Notes: generated by a model not told the origin, from the letters alone. DNA of 9,851 nucleotides from UBA1876 sp964515395 (GCA_964515395.1 CAZERC010000045.1:1-9851), one strand, 5' to 3'. Counted from the stretch's first letter, positions 1 through 6,450 are shown. Program-made: numbers and translations.

Positions 1-278
1 TTGAGGGAATGTACCAATTCTGCCAGGTGCCGGGGTCGTGCATGACACAGGTGTTTTTCTGAAGTGGGAATATGAACGTATCATTTCATAGCTTCTTCAA
101 AAAATCAAGAGAGCCCGCCGTGGTTATCCAAAAGATAAACCTCTTGTGAAGTTACTCTTTCGATTCCGTAGTGCCCTTGGTGTTTTCAAAGCTCATTTCT
201 GCCCTGGTTCCGGGCGCTGGCACCCGACATGGTATCCTGATTGTGGATGTTCTTGTTCAGGATCGAGGTGAAAAATGC
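1..278. other. Upstream region without a supported gene
   Basis: No gene can be supported here. An open frame on the plus strand enters from the left edge and stops at 60-62; it could be the last 19 or so codons of an upstream gene, but the stretch is too short to recognise. A 25-codon ATG frame at 72-149 has only a poor ribosome site and no recognisable product. The carboxypeptidase frame stays open upstream to 171, but that extension has no family similarity. I do not see a convincing sigma-70 promoter for the carboxypeptidase. Confidence 0.4.
265..270 (+). promoter_or_regulatory. Ribosome binding site that sets the LD-carboxypeptidase start
   Basis: GAGGTG lies 8 bases before the ATG at 279. 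It picks this ATG over the upstream in-frame start at 171, which would add 36 residues with no resemblance to the family. Confidence 0.7.
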
Positions 279-1214
279 ATGTTGAAGCCCAAGGCATTGA
301 TTCCAGGTGATACCGTCGCTCTTGTGTCCCCTTCCAGCCCGTCTACTGCGGAATCCGTCGAAAAGGCCGCACAAGCGGTGGAAGATCTCGGTTTCCGGGT
401 CAAATTGGCGCCTGGATGTGGTGAGGCACTTGGCTATCTTGCGGGCCCGGATGAGATAAGGGCCCGTGACATCAACGACATGTTTGCCGATCCCGAGGTC
501 AAGGGTGTCTTTTGCCTTCGGGGAGGCGATGGTGCCACCCGCATCGTCGACCGTATCGATGTGAAGACCGTCACGGAGAACCCGAAAGTGTTTCTCGGTT
601 ACAGCGACATCACCGTTCTTCATGCTGTCATGAACCAGGAGGCCGGCCTCTGCACCTTCCATGGCCCCATGCCTGCAAGCGATTTCGCGGGAAAAACCTT
701 TCCGGGGTATGTCAGGGAACACCTCATGAAAGCCCTCTGCAGAACGGAACCTCTCGGTGACATCCGTCCTCACGAATCGGATCCTCCTCTGGAAACCCTG
801 GTACCGGGTGTTGCCGAAGGAGAACTTGTCGGCGGCAATCTCGCCCTGGTCTGTGCACTTTTGGGTACGCCCTGGGAAATTGATGCCCGGGAGAAAATCC
901 TGATTCTGGAAGATACCGACGAACCCCCTTACCGCATCGACAGAATGCTGACCCAGCTTCGTCTTGCCGGAAAGCTTCATGAAGCGGCCGGGATCGTTTT
1001 GGGACAGTTTACCAACGTCAAGCCGAAAAACCCGAAGCGGACCTTTGCGCTCAAGGAAATATTCGAGGCCGTTGTCGCTCCAATCGGTAAGCCGACGCTT
1101 CTCAACGGATGCTTTGGGCACGGAGATTACAAGGTGACTCTTCCCCTGGGGGCAAGGGCACTGATAGACGGGGATGCCTGCAGGTTTGCAGTTCTCGAGG
1201 CGGGAGTCTGCTAA
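279..1214 (+). CDS. ldcA: Muramoyl-tetrapeptide LD-carboxypeptidase, peptidase family S66
   Basis: A cytoplasmic serine peptidase that removes the terminal D-Ala from murein tetrapeptides during cell-wall recycling; the same family includes MccF, which cleaves microcin C-type compounds. The 311-residue product matches the usual family length of about 300. The N-terminus (PGDTVALVSPSS, from residue 9) is the typical first strand. The nucleophile elbow GYSD is at 107-110 (probable catalytic Ser109), GGNL is at 185-188, the acidic motif EDTDEPPYRIDR is at 211-222 (catalytic Glu in this segment), and GCFGHGDY at 277-284 supplies the catalytic His281. One oddity is RGGDGATR at 81-88, where relatives usually have RGGYG. 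No signal peptide is visible, as expected for the recycling enzyme. The crotonase follows 78 bp downstream with no terminator between, so the two may share a transcript, though I see no functional link. An MccF-like self-immunity role is the main alternative. Confidence 0.9.
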   Translation: MLKPKALIPGDTVALVSPSSPSTAESVEKAAQAVEDLGFRVKLAPGCGEALGYLAGPDEIRARDINDMFADPEVKGVFCLRGGDGATRIVDRIDVKTVTENPKVFLGYSDITVLHAVMNQEAGLCTFHGPMPASDFAGKTFPGYVREHLMKALCRTEPLGDIRPHESDPPLETLVPGVAEGELVGGNLALVCALLGTPWEIDAREKILILEDTDEPPYRIDRMLTQLRLAGKLHEAAGIVLGQFTNVKPKNPKRTFALKEIFEAVVAPIGKPTLLNGCFGHGDYKVTLPLGARALIDGDACRFAVLEAGVC

Positions 1215-1292
1215 AAAACCGGATGACATGGTTCAATGCAAAAAGAAAGTCAGGGAAAAGCTTCCTGAAAGACCAGGATTGGAGGGAACAAG

Positions 1293-2072
1293 ATGACCAT
1301 GGAAAAAATCGTCACAGAAAAGGCGGAAGGCCAGGTAACCTATGTCACGCTCAATCGTCCGGAGAAAATGAACGCCTTCGACATGTCACTGGCGGATGAG
1401 CTTTACCGGGCGTTTCTCGAGGTTGACGATGATGACCAAACCCGTGTTGTCATCGTCAAGGGGGAGGGGCGATGTTTTTCCGCAGGGATTGATCTGAAAG
1501 AACTTGGTGAAAAGACGGCAATGGAATACCGTGAATGGGTGGAAGCCATGGAAAGGCCGCTTTTCCATGTATCCAGAATGAGGAAACCCGTCATCGCACA
1601 GGTTCACGGTGTCGCGGCTGCGAACGGACTCGGTCTTGTCGCGTCGGCGGATCTGGCCGTGGCTTCAGATGGTGCGCGCATGGGGCTTACCGCGATCAAC
1701 GTAGGGATGAATTGTGTCGGACCGGTTCTCCCCGTGTTACGAAGCGTAGGAAGGAAAAAGGCTCTTGAACTTCTCTTGTCGGGGAGACTTGTCCCGGCCC
1801 GGGAGGCCTTTGATATGGGGCTTCTCAACAAGGTCGTTCCGGAAGAAGAGCTTGCGGAAGCCACCCTGCAACTGGCGCTTGTGCTTGCAGGCAAGGGGCC
1901 TGTCGCCCTTGAACTTGCAAAACGCGCGTTCTACATGGCCGAGGATATGCCCTACGAAAAACAGTTTGCCTATATGAACGAGGTCTTTGCAAGGCTTTGC
2001 ACCACGAAAGATGCGAAAGAAGGAGTGCAGGCCTTCTTCGAGAAGCGTGACCCCCGGTGGAAGGGGTGCTGA
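1293..2072 (+). CDS. Enoyl-CoA hydratase/isomerase (crotonase) family protein, ECHDC3-like
   Basis: A crotonase-fold acyl-CoA-binding protein of 259 residues, normal length for the family. The start ATG has GGAGGG 6 bases upstream; a second ATG two codons later is also possible. LNRPEKMNAF (20-29) and CFSAGIDLKEL (61-71) form the CoA pocket and first oxyanion segment. VHGVAAANGLGL (104-115) is the second oxyanion segment, and the C-terminal EGVQAFFEKRDPRWKG (243-258) is typical. By alignment to rat mitochondrial enoyl-CoA hydratase, Glu144 falls on Gly114 and Glu164 on Ala134, so both acid/base glutamates of a classical hydratase are absent. The segment from about 131 to 187 (GLTAINVGMN through VVPEEEL) recalls ECHDC3-type proteins. 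A syn-hydratase is therefore unlikely; another acyl-CoA reaction (isomerisation, thioester hydrolysis) or a non-catalytic role is possible. Substrate unknown. It follows ldcA and converges on the next gene with only 21 bp between. Confidence 0.85.
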   Translation: MTMEKIVTEKAEGQVTYVTLNRPEKMNAFDMSLADELYRAFLEVDDDDQTRVVIVKGEGRCFSAGIDLKELGEKTAMEYREWVEAMERPLFHVSRMRKPVIAQVHGVAAANGLGLVASADLAVASDGARMGLTAINVGMNCVGPVLPVLRSVGRKKALELLLSGRLVPAREAFDMGLLNKVVPEEELAEATLQLALVLAGKGPVALELAKRAFYMAEDMPYEKQFAYMNEVFARLCTTKDAKEGVQAFFEKRDPRWKGC

Positions 2073-2093
2073 GACCCCGGGCTCGCTGAACCT

Positions 2094-2855
2094 CTAGCCG
2101 ACGGTGGCGGTTGTCCTGTCCGCGGGAATTTCGAAATCGCAAACGAGGGGAAGATGGTCTGAAAGGGGTGTGTTGGGGACCTCAAAGTTGGTGACAGACA
2201 CCTCGCGGCTCGCAAGAAGATAGTCGAGCCTGCGCCTGGGTTTTCGGGAAGGATATGTCGGGCGCCGCTTGGTGTCGCTGTCCCTGAGCCCAGTGTCCTC
2301 CAGAAGCGGGGAAAGTTCCTTTTCCCCGTCGAAGGTATTCAGGTCGCCTCCGATGAACAGAGGGCCTGTAATGGCACGTGCGTGTCCGGCAAGTTCCCGA
2401 AGCTGTTCCTTTCGCGCCTTCTTCCCGAGGGAGAGATGAGCCAGAATGACGGTAAAGCCGTCGAACCTGACTTCGAGGAAGGTTCGTTTCATTCCCCTGG
2501 AAAACGTGTGTTCCGCCACAGATTCCAGAGGCACCCTGGATACGACGGCGTTCCCCTGGGACCATAGAAGGGGCAGATCCCTGAGAAAAGATCGTTTGTG
2601 ATATTTACAGGCAAAAGCATGATCCCAGCCGTTTCGTGCCGCCAGGGTTCCGGCCTGGCAGCGACCGAAATTCCTGTATGAACCGTTGTCGACCTCTACG
2701 AGGCAGAGGATATCCGCATCGAGTCTGTCGAGAAAAGTCCAGACTCGTTCCGCAGAAACGACCGAAGGGCGAAGATATCCGGAAAAAGGGATCGGCAGGT
2801 GGAACCCGAGGCCGGTGCCTGTTCCGTACCTGATGTTGTAAAGGGCTATTCTCAT
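2094..2855 (-). CDS. Endonuclease/exonuclease/phosphatase (EEP) superfamily protein
   Basis: A 253-residue, metal-dependent phosphodiesterase-fold protein. The family includes exonuclease III, DNase I, and inositol-phosphate and sphingomyelin phosphodiesterases, so the substrate cannot be named from sequence. All the usual active-site elements are present: Asn7 in YNIRYG, Glu54 in LVEVDNGS, His140 in LAHLSLG, Asp171 and Asn173 in GGDLNTF, Asp211 in RLDYLLAS, and the catalytic SDH at 232-234. It should be catalytically competent. No signal peptide or membrane segment is visible, so it is probably cytoplasmic. The ribosome site is weak: GGAG sits 14 bases before the ATG at 2855, nearer bases are only purine-rich, and an overlapping five-codon frame ends on the start codon. 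The gene is divergent from the universal stress protein and converges on the crotonase. No terminator with a U-tract lies between the two converging ends. Confidence 0.85.
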   Translation of the reverse strand: MRIALYNIRYGTGTGLGFHLPIPFSGYLRPSVVSAERVWTFLDRLDADILCLVEVDNGSYRNFGRCQAGTLAARNGWDHAFACKYHKRSFLRDLPLLWSQGNAVVSRVPLESVAEHTFSRGMKRTFLEVRFDGFTVILAHLSLGKKARKEQLRELAGHARAITGPLFIGGDLNTFDGEKELSPLLEDTGLRDSDTKRRPTYPSRKPRRRLDYLLASREVSVTNFEVPNTPLSDHLPLVCDFEIPADRTTATVG

Positions 2856-2888
2856 GTCTTCTGTTTCATCTCCAAAGGATCAACAGGG

Positions 2889-2926
2889 AGGCCTGTGTTC
2901 AAAATGACAGGTCTTTGTTTTTGTTT
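2889..2926 (+). terminator. Possible intrinsic terminator in the EEP/stress-protein gap
   Basis: GGCCTGT (2890-2896) pairs with ACAGGTC (2907-2913) with one G-U pair and a 10-base loop, followed by a T-rich run (TTTGTTTTTGTTT from 2914). Read on the plus strand it looks like a modest Rho-independent terminator. It might stop transcripts running antisense through the EEP gene before they reach the stress-protein gene. Read on the minus strand, the hairpin falls in the EEP leader. Confidence 0.4.
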
Positions 2927-2938
2927 ACCCTGAAACCT

Positions 2939-2944
2939 ATTATA
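2939..2944 (-). promoter_or_regulatory. Candidate -10 element for the EEP gene
   Basis: On the minus strand this is a perfect TATAAT, about 84 bases upstream of the EEP start and in an AT-rich gap. No good -35 lies 16-18 bases further upstream, so the promoter call is tentative. Confidence 0.35.
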
Positions 2945-2963
2945 CCGTAAACAGATGTATCCG

Positions 2964-2994
2964 TTGTTTTCCCTCATAAAACTGATGGTATGAT
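2964..2994 (+). promoter_or_regulatory. Weak candidate promoter for the universal stress protein
   Basis: TTGTTT (2964-2969) and TATGAT (2989-2994) are separated by 19 bases, longer than ideal. Transcription would start near 3001, leaving a leader of about 90 bases. A TATTAT at 2938-2943 is an alternative -10. Confidence 0.3.
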
Positions 2995-3076
2995 AGTAAA
3001 ATCCCTGCCTGCCGAGTCGACACTTGGTTCACTTTCTCAAAAAGTGAAGACTTGTGACGGCGGGAAATCGGTTTCC

Positions 3077-3084
3077 GGGGAGGT
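3077..3084 (+). promoter_or_regulatory. Ribosome binding site that sets the stress-protein start
   Basis: GGGGAGGT ends 7 bases before the ATG at 3092. It decides for MKKVLVAIDGG over an upstream in-frame ATG at 2990, which lies inside the candidate -10 and would add 34 residues unlike the family. Confidence 0.75.
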
Positions 3085-3091
3085 AAAGGTA

Positions 3092-3544
3092 ATGAAGAAA
3101 GTTCTTGTCGCCATCGATGGAGGCGAAGTCAGCAAAAGCGTGGTGGATTATGCCTTCCATTATGCTGCACGGGAAAAAGATGCCGAAATGATTTTCTTCC
3201 ACGTCATCGAATCTTCAGAAGCAAAGGATGTAAGTGTTCCCGGGTATACAGCGCATGTCATTCCCCCGGAGGAAGAGGTCAAGAGCCATTTCGAGAACAT
3301 GATCCGGGAAGTCCGTGATGCTTCGGGATATGATGTCACTTCCTACAGGGTGGAAGTGACATACGGTGTCTCCTACGAGGAAATCATCGATTTTGCAGAA
3401 AACGAAGATGTGTTCATGATCATGATCGGACATCGCAGGATGACCAGGCTTAAACGGTTTTTTTTGGGAAGCGTCGCCGCCAAGGTCGTGGCTCATGCGC
3501 CGTGCAGTGTCTATGTCCACAGGCCGAAGGAACTGATGGAGTGA
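3092..3544 (+). CDS. Universal stress protein (UspA family)
   Basis: A 150-residue single-domain universal stress protein, the normal length. These are cytoplasmic, usually dimeric alpha/beta proteins induced by growth arrest, energy limitation or redox stress; many bind ATP. The N-terminal strand KKVLVAIDGG (2-11) carries the conserved Asp9. The C-terminal loop GHRRMTRLKRFFLGS (113-127) is followed by VAAKVVAHAPCSVYVHRP (128-145), typical of the family. In ATP-binding members the loop is G-2x-G-9x-G-S/T. Here the first Gly (113) and the final Gly-Ser (126-127) are kept, but the middle Gly is Arg116, so ATP binding is uncertain. Between 43 and 65 there is a Pro/Glu-rich linker. The gene stands alone, divergent from the EEP gene and closed by a strong terminator, so it is probably monocistronic. 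Confidence 0.9.
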   Translation: MKKVLVAIDGGEVSKSVVDYAFHYAAREKDAEMIFFHVIESSEAKDVSVPGYTAHVIPPEEEVKSHFENMIREVRDASGYDVTSYRVEVTYGVSYEEIIDFAENEDVFMIMIGHRRMTRLKRFFLGSVAAKVVAHAPCSVYVHRPKELME

Positions 3545-3575
3545 AAGGTGATGTATCAATAAAGAAAGCTTCCGC

Positions 3576-3621
3576 AAGAGGGGAAGGCCTTGAAACAGCC
3601 TTCCCCTCTTTTGCTGCTTTC
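3576..3621 (+). terminator. Intrinsic terminator of the universal stress protein gene
   Basis: A perfect 13-bp stem (3576-3588 with 3598-3610, AAGAGGGGAAGGC and its complement) with a 9-base loop runs into TTTT. It begins 31 bases after the stop codon. An outer GAAAGC/GCTTTC pairing (3564-3569 with 3616-3621) may extend it. Confidence 0.85.
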
Positions 3622-3831
3622 TAAAACGCACCATTACGGAAGCTACAATGGTTTCCGGAATGGTACACTCAATGGGACCCGTTTTGTATCCATCGCAAGA
3701 TTTGTCGACCATGTTGGATTTGCCGGTTCCAACGGCATTCATGGGTGATTTCAGCTCAAAAGCCGGCCATTCCCTCTAGACGGGATAAAGCCATACAGCT
3801 CTTTCGGGACCGTCCGCAAACCGCACGAAAC
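3622..3831. other. Non-coding stretch between stress protein and helicase promoter
   Basis: No gene is supported here; the minus-strand open frames crossing it lack ribosome sites and family similarity. It holds the inverted repeat at 3630-3664. It also holds a weak nested hairpin at 3779-3814 (GACGG with CCGTC, inner AAAG with CTTT) whose function I cannot assign. Confidence 0.5.
3630..3664. repeat. Imperfect inverted repeat, 12-bp arms
   Basis: ACCATTACGGAA (3630-3641) and TTCCGGAATGGT (3653-3664) are inverted copies with one mismatch and an 11-base spacer. There is no T-tract on either side, so it is not an obvious terminator. It lies about 170 bases upstream of the helicase promoter; an operator, a degenerate terminator or chance are all possible. 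Confidence 0.4.
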
Positions 3832-3859
3832 TTGACAAACCGGGCCTGTAAGGGATAAT
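3832..3859 (+). promoter_or_regulatory. Sigma-70-type promoter upstream of the helicase
   Basis: A perfect TTGACA -35 (3832-3837) and a GATAAT -10 (3854-3859, one mismatch to TATAAT) are spaced by 16 bases. Initiation is expected near 3866. It points toward the helicase but first meets the terminator at 3884-3921. Confidence 0.7.
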
Positions 3860-3883
3860 TGAGCGGTTGTCATGAAGGGCTTG

Positions 3884-3921
3884 CACAAAAAAGGCGCCCC
3901 ATGCGTGGCGCCTTTTTTGTG
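3884..3921 (+). terminator. Intrinsic terminator in the helicase leader (putative attenuator)
   Basis: A perfect 15-bp stem (3884-3898 with 3907-3921) has GGCGCC/GGCGCC as its top, an 8-base loop and a run of six T on the 3' side. It starts about 18 bases after the predicted transcription start and ends 32 bases before the helicase ATG. The stress-protein gene upstream has its own terminator, so this one most probably acts on transcripts from the 3832 promoter. Either it attenuates helicase expression or it ends a short RNA of about 55 nt. The sequence is near symmetric and could also terminate minus-strand RNA (A-run read as T-run). Confidence 0.8.
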
Positions 3922-3953
3922 TCTGTCCATAATACAGGAGGAAAAACAGTTTG

Positions 3954-5672
3954 ATGAATGAAACAGGAACCATCGTTTTTGAAGGTATTGGGAAAGAACT
4001 GGCGCAGAGGCTCGAAAAACGGGGATTCACGGAGTTTACTCCCGTTCAGGAAGAAGTTCTTAAACTTGAAGATCATAAAAAAGACATGATCGTCCGCGCC
4101 AAGACCGGTTCGGGGAAGACCCTGGCGTTTTTGCTTCCCTTATATGACGAGGGAAGGCTGGAGAAGGGTCTTGCTCGTGTCCTCATATTGTCACCTACTC
4201 GGGAACTCGCCCAGCAAACCGCGCAGGAAGCAAGATGGCTGGCGCTCGGACAGGATATCCAGATTGCCACGCTTGTAGGTGGCATGGATATGTCCACGCA
4301 GATTCGGGATCTCAAAAAAGGTGCCTCCGTCATTGTAGGGACACCGGGCCGGATGCTGGATCACGTGAAGAGAGGAACCCTGGACACTTCGGAAGTTCAC
4401 ACCGTCGTGCTTGATGAAGGTGACCAGATGCTCGACATGGGTTTCAGGGAAGAGCTCGAGGCCATCCTTGATTCAGCGGGATCACGTGAGCGTACCTGGC
4501 TTTTCTCGGCGACCATGCCCCCGGAGATGCAAAAACTTCTCAGGAAATATCTTGTTGAACCGCGGTTTCTTTCCCTGGTGGAAGAAGGGCAGCAGCATTC
4601 GGAAATCAGGCACAAGGTCTATCAGGTTCCCGAGAGGAAAAAAATTGAAGGACTGATCAACGTCTTGCTTTGGGAGAAACCGGAAAAAGGGCTGATTTTT
4701 TGCCATACAAAGGCGGAAACGGCGGACATTTCGCGACGTCTCGCTGAAGAAGGCTTTGCGGCTCGTTGCCTTCACGGAGACATGAGCCAGCGGGAGCGGA
4801 ACACTACGATGTCTGCCTTTCGCAACGGCCACATCTCTTTGCTCGTGGCCACCAATGTGGCTGCGCGGGGGCTCGACGTACCCGAGATCGAAAAGGTTTT
4901 CCAGTTCGGTTTGCCCGATGACATGGAAACTTTCACACACAGGAGCGGTAGAACCGGCAGGGCCGGTGAGGAAGGCGAAAACGTCGTCATTCTTTGCCCT
5001 CGCGATGCATCCAGATTCAGAGGCATGCTCCGACGAACGTCAATTGAAGCAGAATGGCTCAAAGTACCCGATGGAGACGAAATAAAGCGAAAGCATCGTT
5101 TCGAGAAACAGCGCGGTTTCTTTGCAGACACCGGGACGGATCCTTCCGAGGATATCCGTGGCTGGGCAAGGCAACTTCTCGAGGAGGAGTCGGCCGAAGC
5201 ACTCGTTTCAAGGCTTCTTGAGGAAATTGACAGGACTGTGCCGGGCGGATACGAACTCAGGAACGAACTCGAGAAAGATCTTTCCAGAAAAAATACGGGA
5301 AAGAGGGATTCCGGGTCCTCGGGACCGAAAAGACGGAATCGGGTGTCGCGTGGTTCCTTCACTCCTGTCAGGCTTGGCCTTCTTCCTTCAAAGGAATGGA
5401 ATGTCGGAAGGGTTCTGAGCGGTATTTGCAATGCCCTCGATGTGAGTAGCAAGGATGTGGCGAAAATAGACATCCAGGGGGATTCTGTGAAAGTGGATCT
5501 CTTGCCTGAGGCGTTGGGGAAATTCAATGCCGATTCACAGTCCCTGCAAAAATGGGGATTCGTCAAAGAGGGAGTCTCGAGGCAGGGAAACCAACGGTCC
5601 TTCCAGAAACATGGGAAAAGAGAACAACGCCGTACCGTCAAAAACCGCAGGGACAAACAAAGGACATATTGA
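3954..5672 (+). CDS. DEAD-box ATP-dependent RNA helicase with DbpA-type RNA-binding domain
   Basis: A cytoplasmic ATP-dependent RNA helicase of 572 residues, likely acting in ribosome assembly or RNA remodelling, as DbpA and CsdA/DeaD do. AGGAGG (3936-3941) is 12 bases before this ATG and 9 before a TTG at 3951, so a start one codon earlier is possible. Motifs in order: Q motif with Gln32; I AKTGSGKT (49-56); Ia PTRELA (81-86); GG (109-110); Ib TPGR (130-133); II DEGD (154-157) instead of DEAD; III SAT (185-187); IV LIFCHTK (247-253); V ATNVAARGLDVP (299-310); VI HRSGRTGRAG (329-338). After a variable linker (about 350-465), residues 467-520 resemble the DbpA RNA-binding domain (PF03880): FTPVRLGLLPSKEWNVGRVL, then KIDIQGDSVKVDLL. 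The tail (545-572) is rich in Lys, Arg and Gln, a common RNA-contacting extension. It has its own promoter, a leader terminator and a strong 3' terminator. Whether it is the DbpA, CsdA or CshA equivalent cannot be decided. Confidence 0.93.
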   Translation: MNETGTIVFEGIGKELAQRLEKRGFTEFTPVQEEVLKLEDHKKDMIVRAKTGSGKTLAFLLPLYDEGRLEKGLARVLILSPTRELAQQTAQEARWLALGQDIQIATLVGGMDMSTQIRDLKKGASVIVGTPGRMLDHVKRGTLDTSEVHTVVLDEGDQMLDMGFREELEAILDSAGSRERTWLFSATMPPEMQKLLRKYLVEPRFLSLVEEGQQHSEIRHKVYQVPERKKIEGLINVLLWEKPEKGLIFCHTKAETADISRRLAEEGFAARCLHGDMSQRERNTTMSAFRNGHISLLVATNVAARGLDVPEIEKVFQFGLPDDMETFTHRSGRTGRAGEEGENVVILCPRDASRFRGMLRRTSIEAEWLKVPDGDEIKRKHRFEKQRGFFADTGTDPSEDIRGWARQLLEEESAEALVSRLLEEIDRTVPGGYELRNELEKDLSRKNTGKRDSGSSGPKRRNRVSRGSFTPVRLGLLPSKEWNVGRVLSGICNALDVSSKDVAKIDIQGDSVKVDLLPEALGKFNADSQSLQKWGFVKEGVSRQGNQRSFQKHGKREQRRTVKNRRDKQRTY

Positions 5673-5685
5673 TCTCAAAAACGGT

Positions 5686-5724
5686 AAAAAGAAAAGAAGG
5701 CCCGAAGGGCCTTCTTTTCTTTTT
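5686..5724. terminator. Bidirectional intrinsic terminator between helicase and wrbA
   Basis: A perfect 18-bp stem (5686-5703 with 5707-5724) with a GAA triloop, a GGCCC core and A-rich and T-rich flanks begins 13 bases after the helicase stop. Both strands present a T-rich 3' side, so it can serve the helicase on plus and the WrbA gene (ending at 5797) on minus. Confidence 0.9.
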
Positions 5725-5796
5725 TGTATGGCAAAAGGGCTCGTCGCATCGTCCGCATTCTGCAGCCGGGTAAAGGTTTGTCTTTGGCTTTGTCCT

Positions 5797-6441
5797 TTAC
5801 GATCTCAGCGTTGTCAACATATCGTCCCGCTTTTCGGCCAGGGCTGATGCAAGAAGGGCCACGTATTTCCCCTGGAACCTTGCTCCCGCAAGGTCCGTAT
5901 CGGAGGGCTTTCTTTCCCCGGCCCCTCCCGCGATTGTGGAGGCTCCGTAGGGGCTTCCGCCGACGATGGCGCTATTGTCTGTCTGCCCCGCAAAGGCATA
6001 GGGGAGACCGGCTACGACCATGCCATGGTGCAGCAGGGTTATGTGAAAGCTCAGAATGGTGGACTCCTGTCCTCCATGCTGGGTGCCGGAGCTGGTGAAT
6101 ACGCCGCCGACTTTTCCGACGAGTGCTCCTTTTTGCCAGAGCCCGCCGGTAGCGTCAAGGAAATTCCGCATCTGGGCGGCCATGTTGCCAAACCGTGTAG
6201 GAGTTCCGAAGAGTATGGCATCCGCACTCTCAAGGTCTTCAGGTGTTGCCTCAGGGATGTGGGCAAAGGTCTTTTGCGCCTGAATGGCGCCTATCTTCTG
6301 GAGAACTTCCTCGGGGAGAGTTTCTGGAACTCTCTTGATGTCGACAGTAGCGCCGGGGATTTCACGGGCACCTTCCGCTGCTGCTTCCGCCAGGGCATGT
6401 ACATGTCCGTAAGTCGAGTAGAAAAGAATCAGGATTTTCAT
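5797..6441 (-). CDS. wrbA: WrbA-type NAD(P)H:quinone oxidoreductase (flavodoxin-like, FMN)
   Basis: A cytoplasmic FMN flavoprotein that reduces quinones by two electrons, protecting against redox cycling; usually a tetramer. At 214 residues it is slightly longer than the usual 198-200, from about 12 extra C-terminal residues and a few near 50-62. MKILILFYSTYGHVHALAEA (1-20) is the flavodoxin phosphate loop. FGTPTRFGNMAAQMRNFLD (78-96) and GVFTSSGTQHGGQE (113-126) contact the flavin. LLHHGMVVAGLPY (136-148) and GGSPYGASTIAGG (161-173) are WrbA signatures. The ATG at 6441 is chosen because GGAGGTG lies 9 bases upstream and the sequence begins at the flavodoxin strand; a GTG at 6453 overlaps that ribosome site. 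It lies 105 bp downstream of typA on the same strand, with no clear terminator between, so readthrough from typA is possible. Confidence 0.93.
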   Translation of the reverse strand: MKILILFYSTYGHVHALAEAAAEGAREIPGATVDIKRVPETLPEEVLQKIGAIQAQKTFAHIPEATPEDLESADAILFGTPTRFGNMAAQMRNFLDATGGLWQKGALVGKVGGVFTSSGTQHGGQESTILSFHITLLHHGMVVAGLPYAFAGQTDNSAIVGGSPYGASTIAGGAGERKPSDTDLAGARFQGKYVALLASALAEKRDDMLTTLRS

Positions 6442-6450
6442 TTTTATACT

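Noticed and set aside
72..149. 25-codon frame near the left edge
   Set aside because: Poor ribosome spacing, no conserved features, no reason to prefer it over chance.
186..1229. Long minus-strand open frame opposite the LD-carboxypeptidase
   Set aside because: No ribosome site or recognisable domain, and the plus strand here encodes a protein with all family S66 motifs; the frame is open because of codon bias on the coding strand.
1239..1268. Hairpin between ldcA and the crotonase (TCAGG with CCTGA)
   Set aside because: Five base pairs, no T-run; does not separate the two genes transcriptionally.
2058..2100. Short hairpins between the crotonase and EEP stops (GGGGT with ACCCC)
   Set aside because: Only a 5-bp stem and no T-tract on either strand; not supportable as a terminator.
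3215..3742. Minus-strand open frame covering the stress protein and its terminator
   Set aside because: It passes through a strong terminator hairpin, has no ribosome site and lies opposite a clear universal stress protein.
4772..5656. Long minus-strand open frame opposite the helicase C-terminal half
   Set aside because: Ser/Pro/Arg-rich low-information translation typical of an antisense shadow; the plus strand carries helicase motifs V-VI and the RNA-binding domain.
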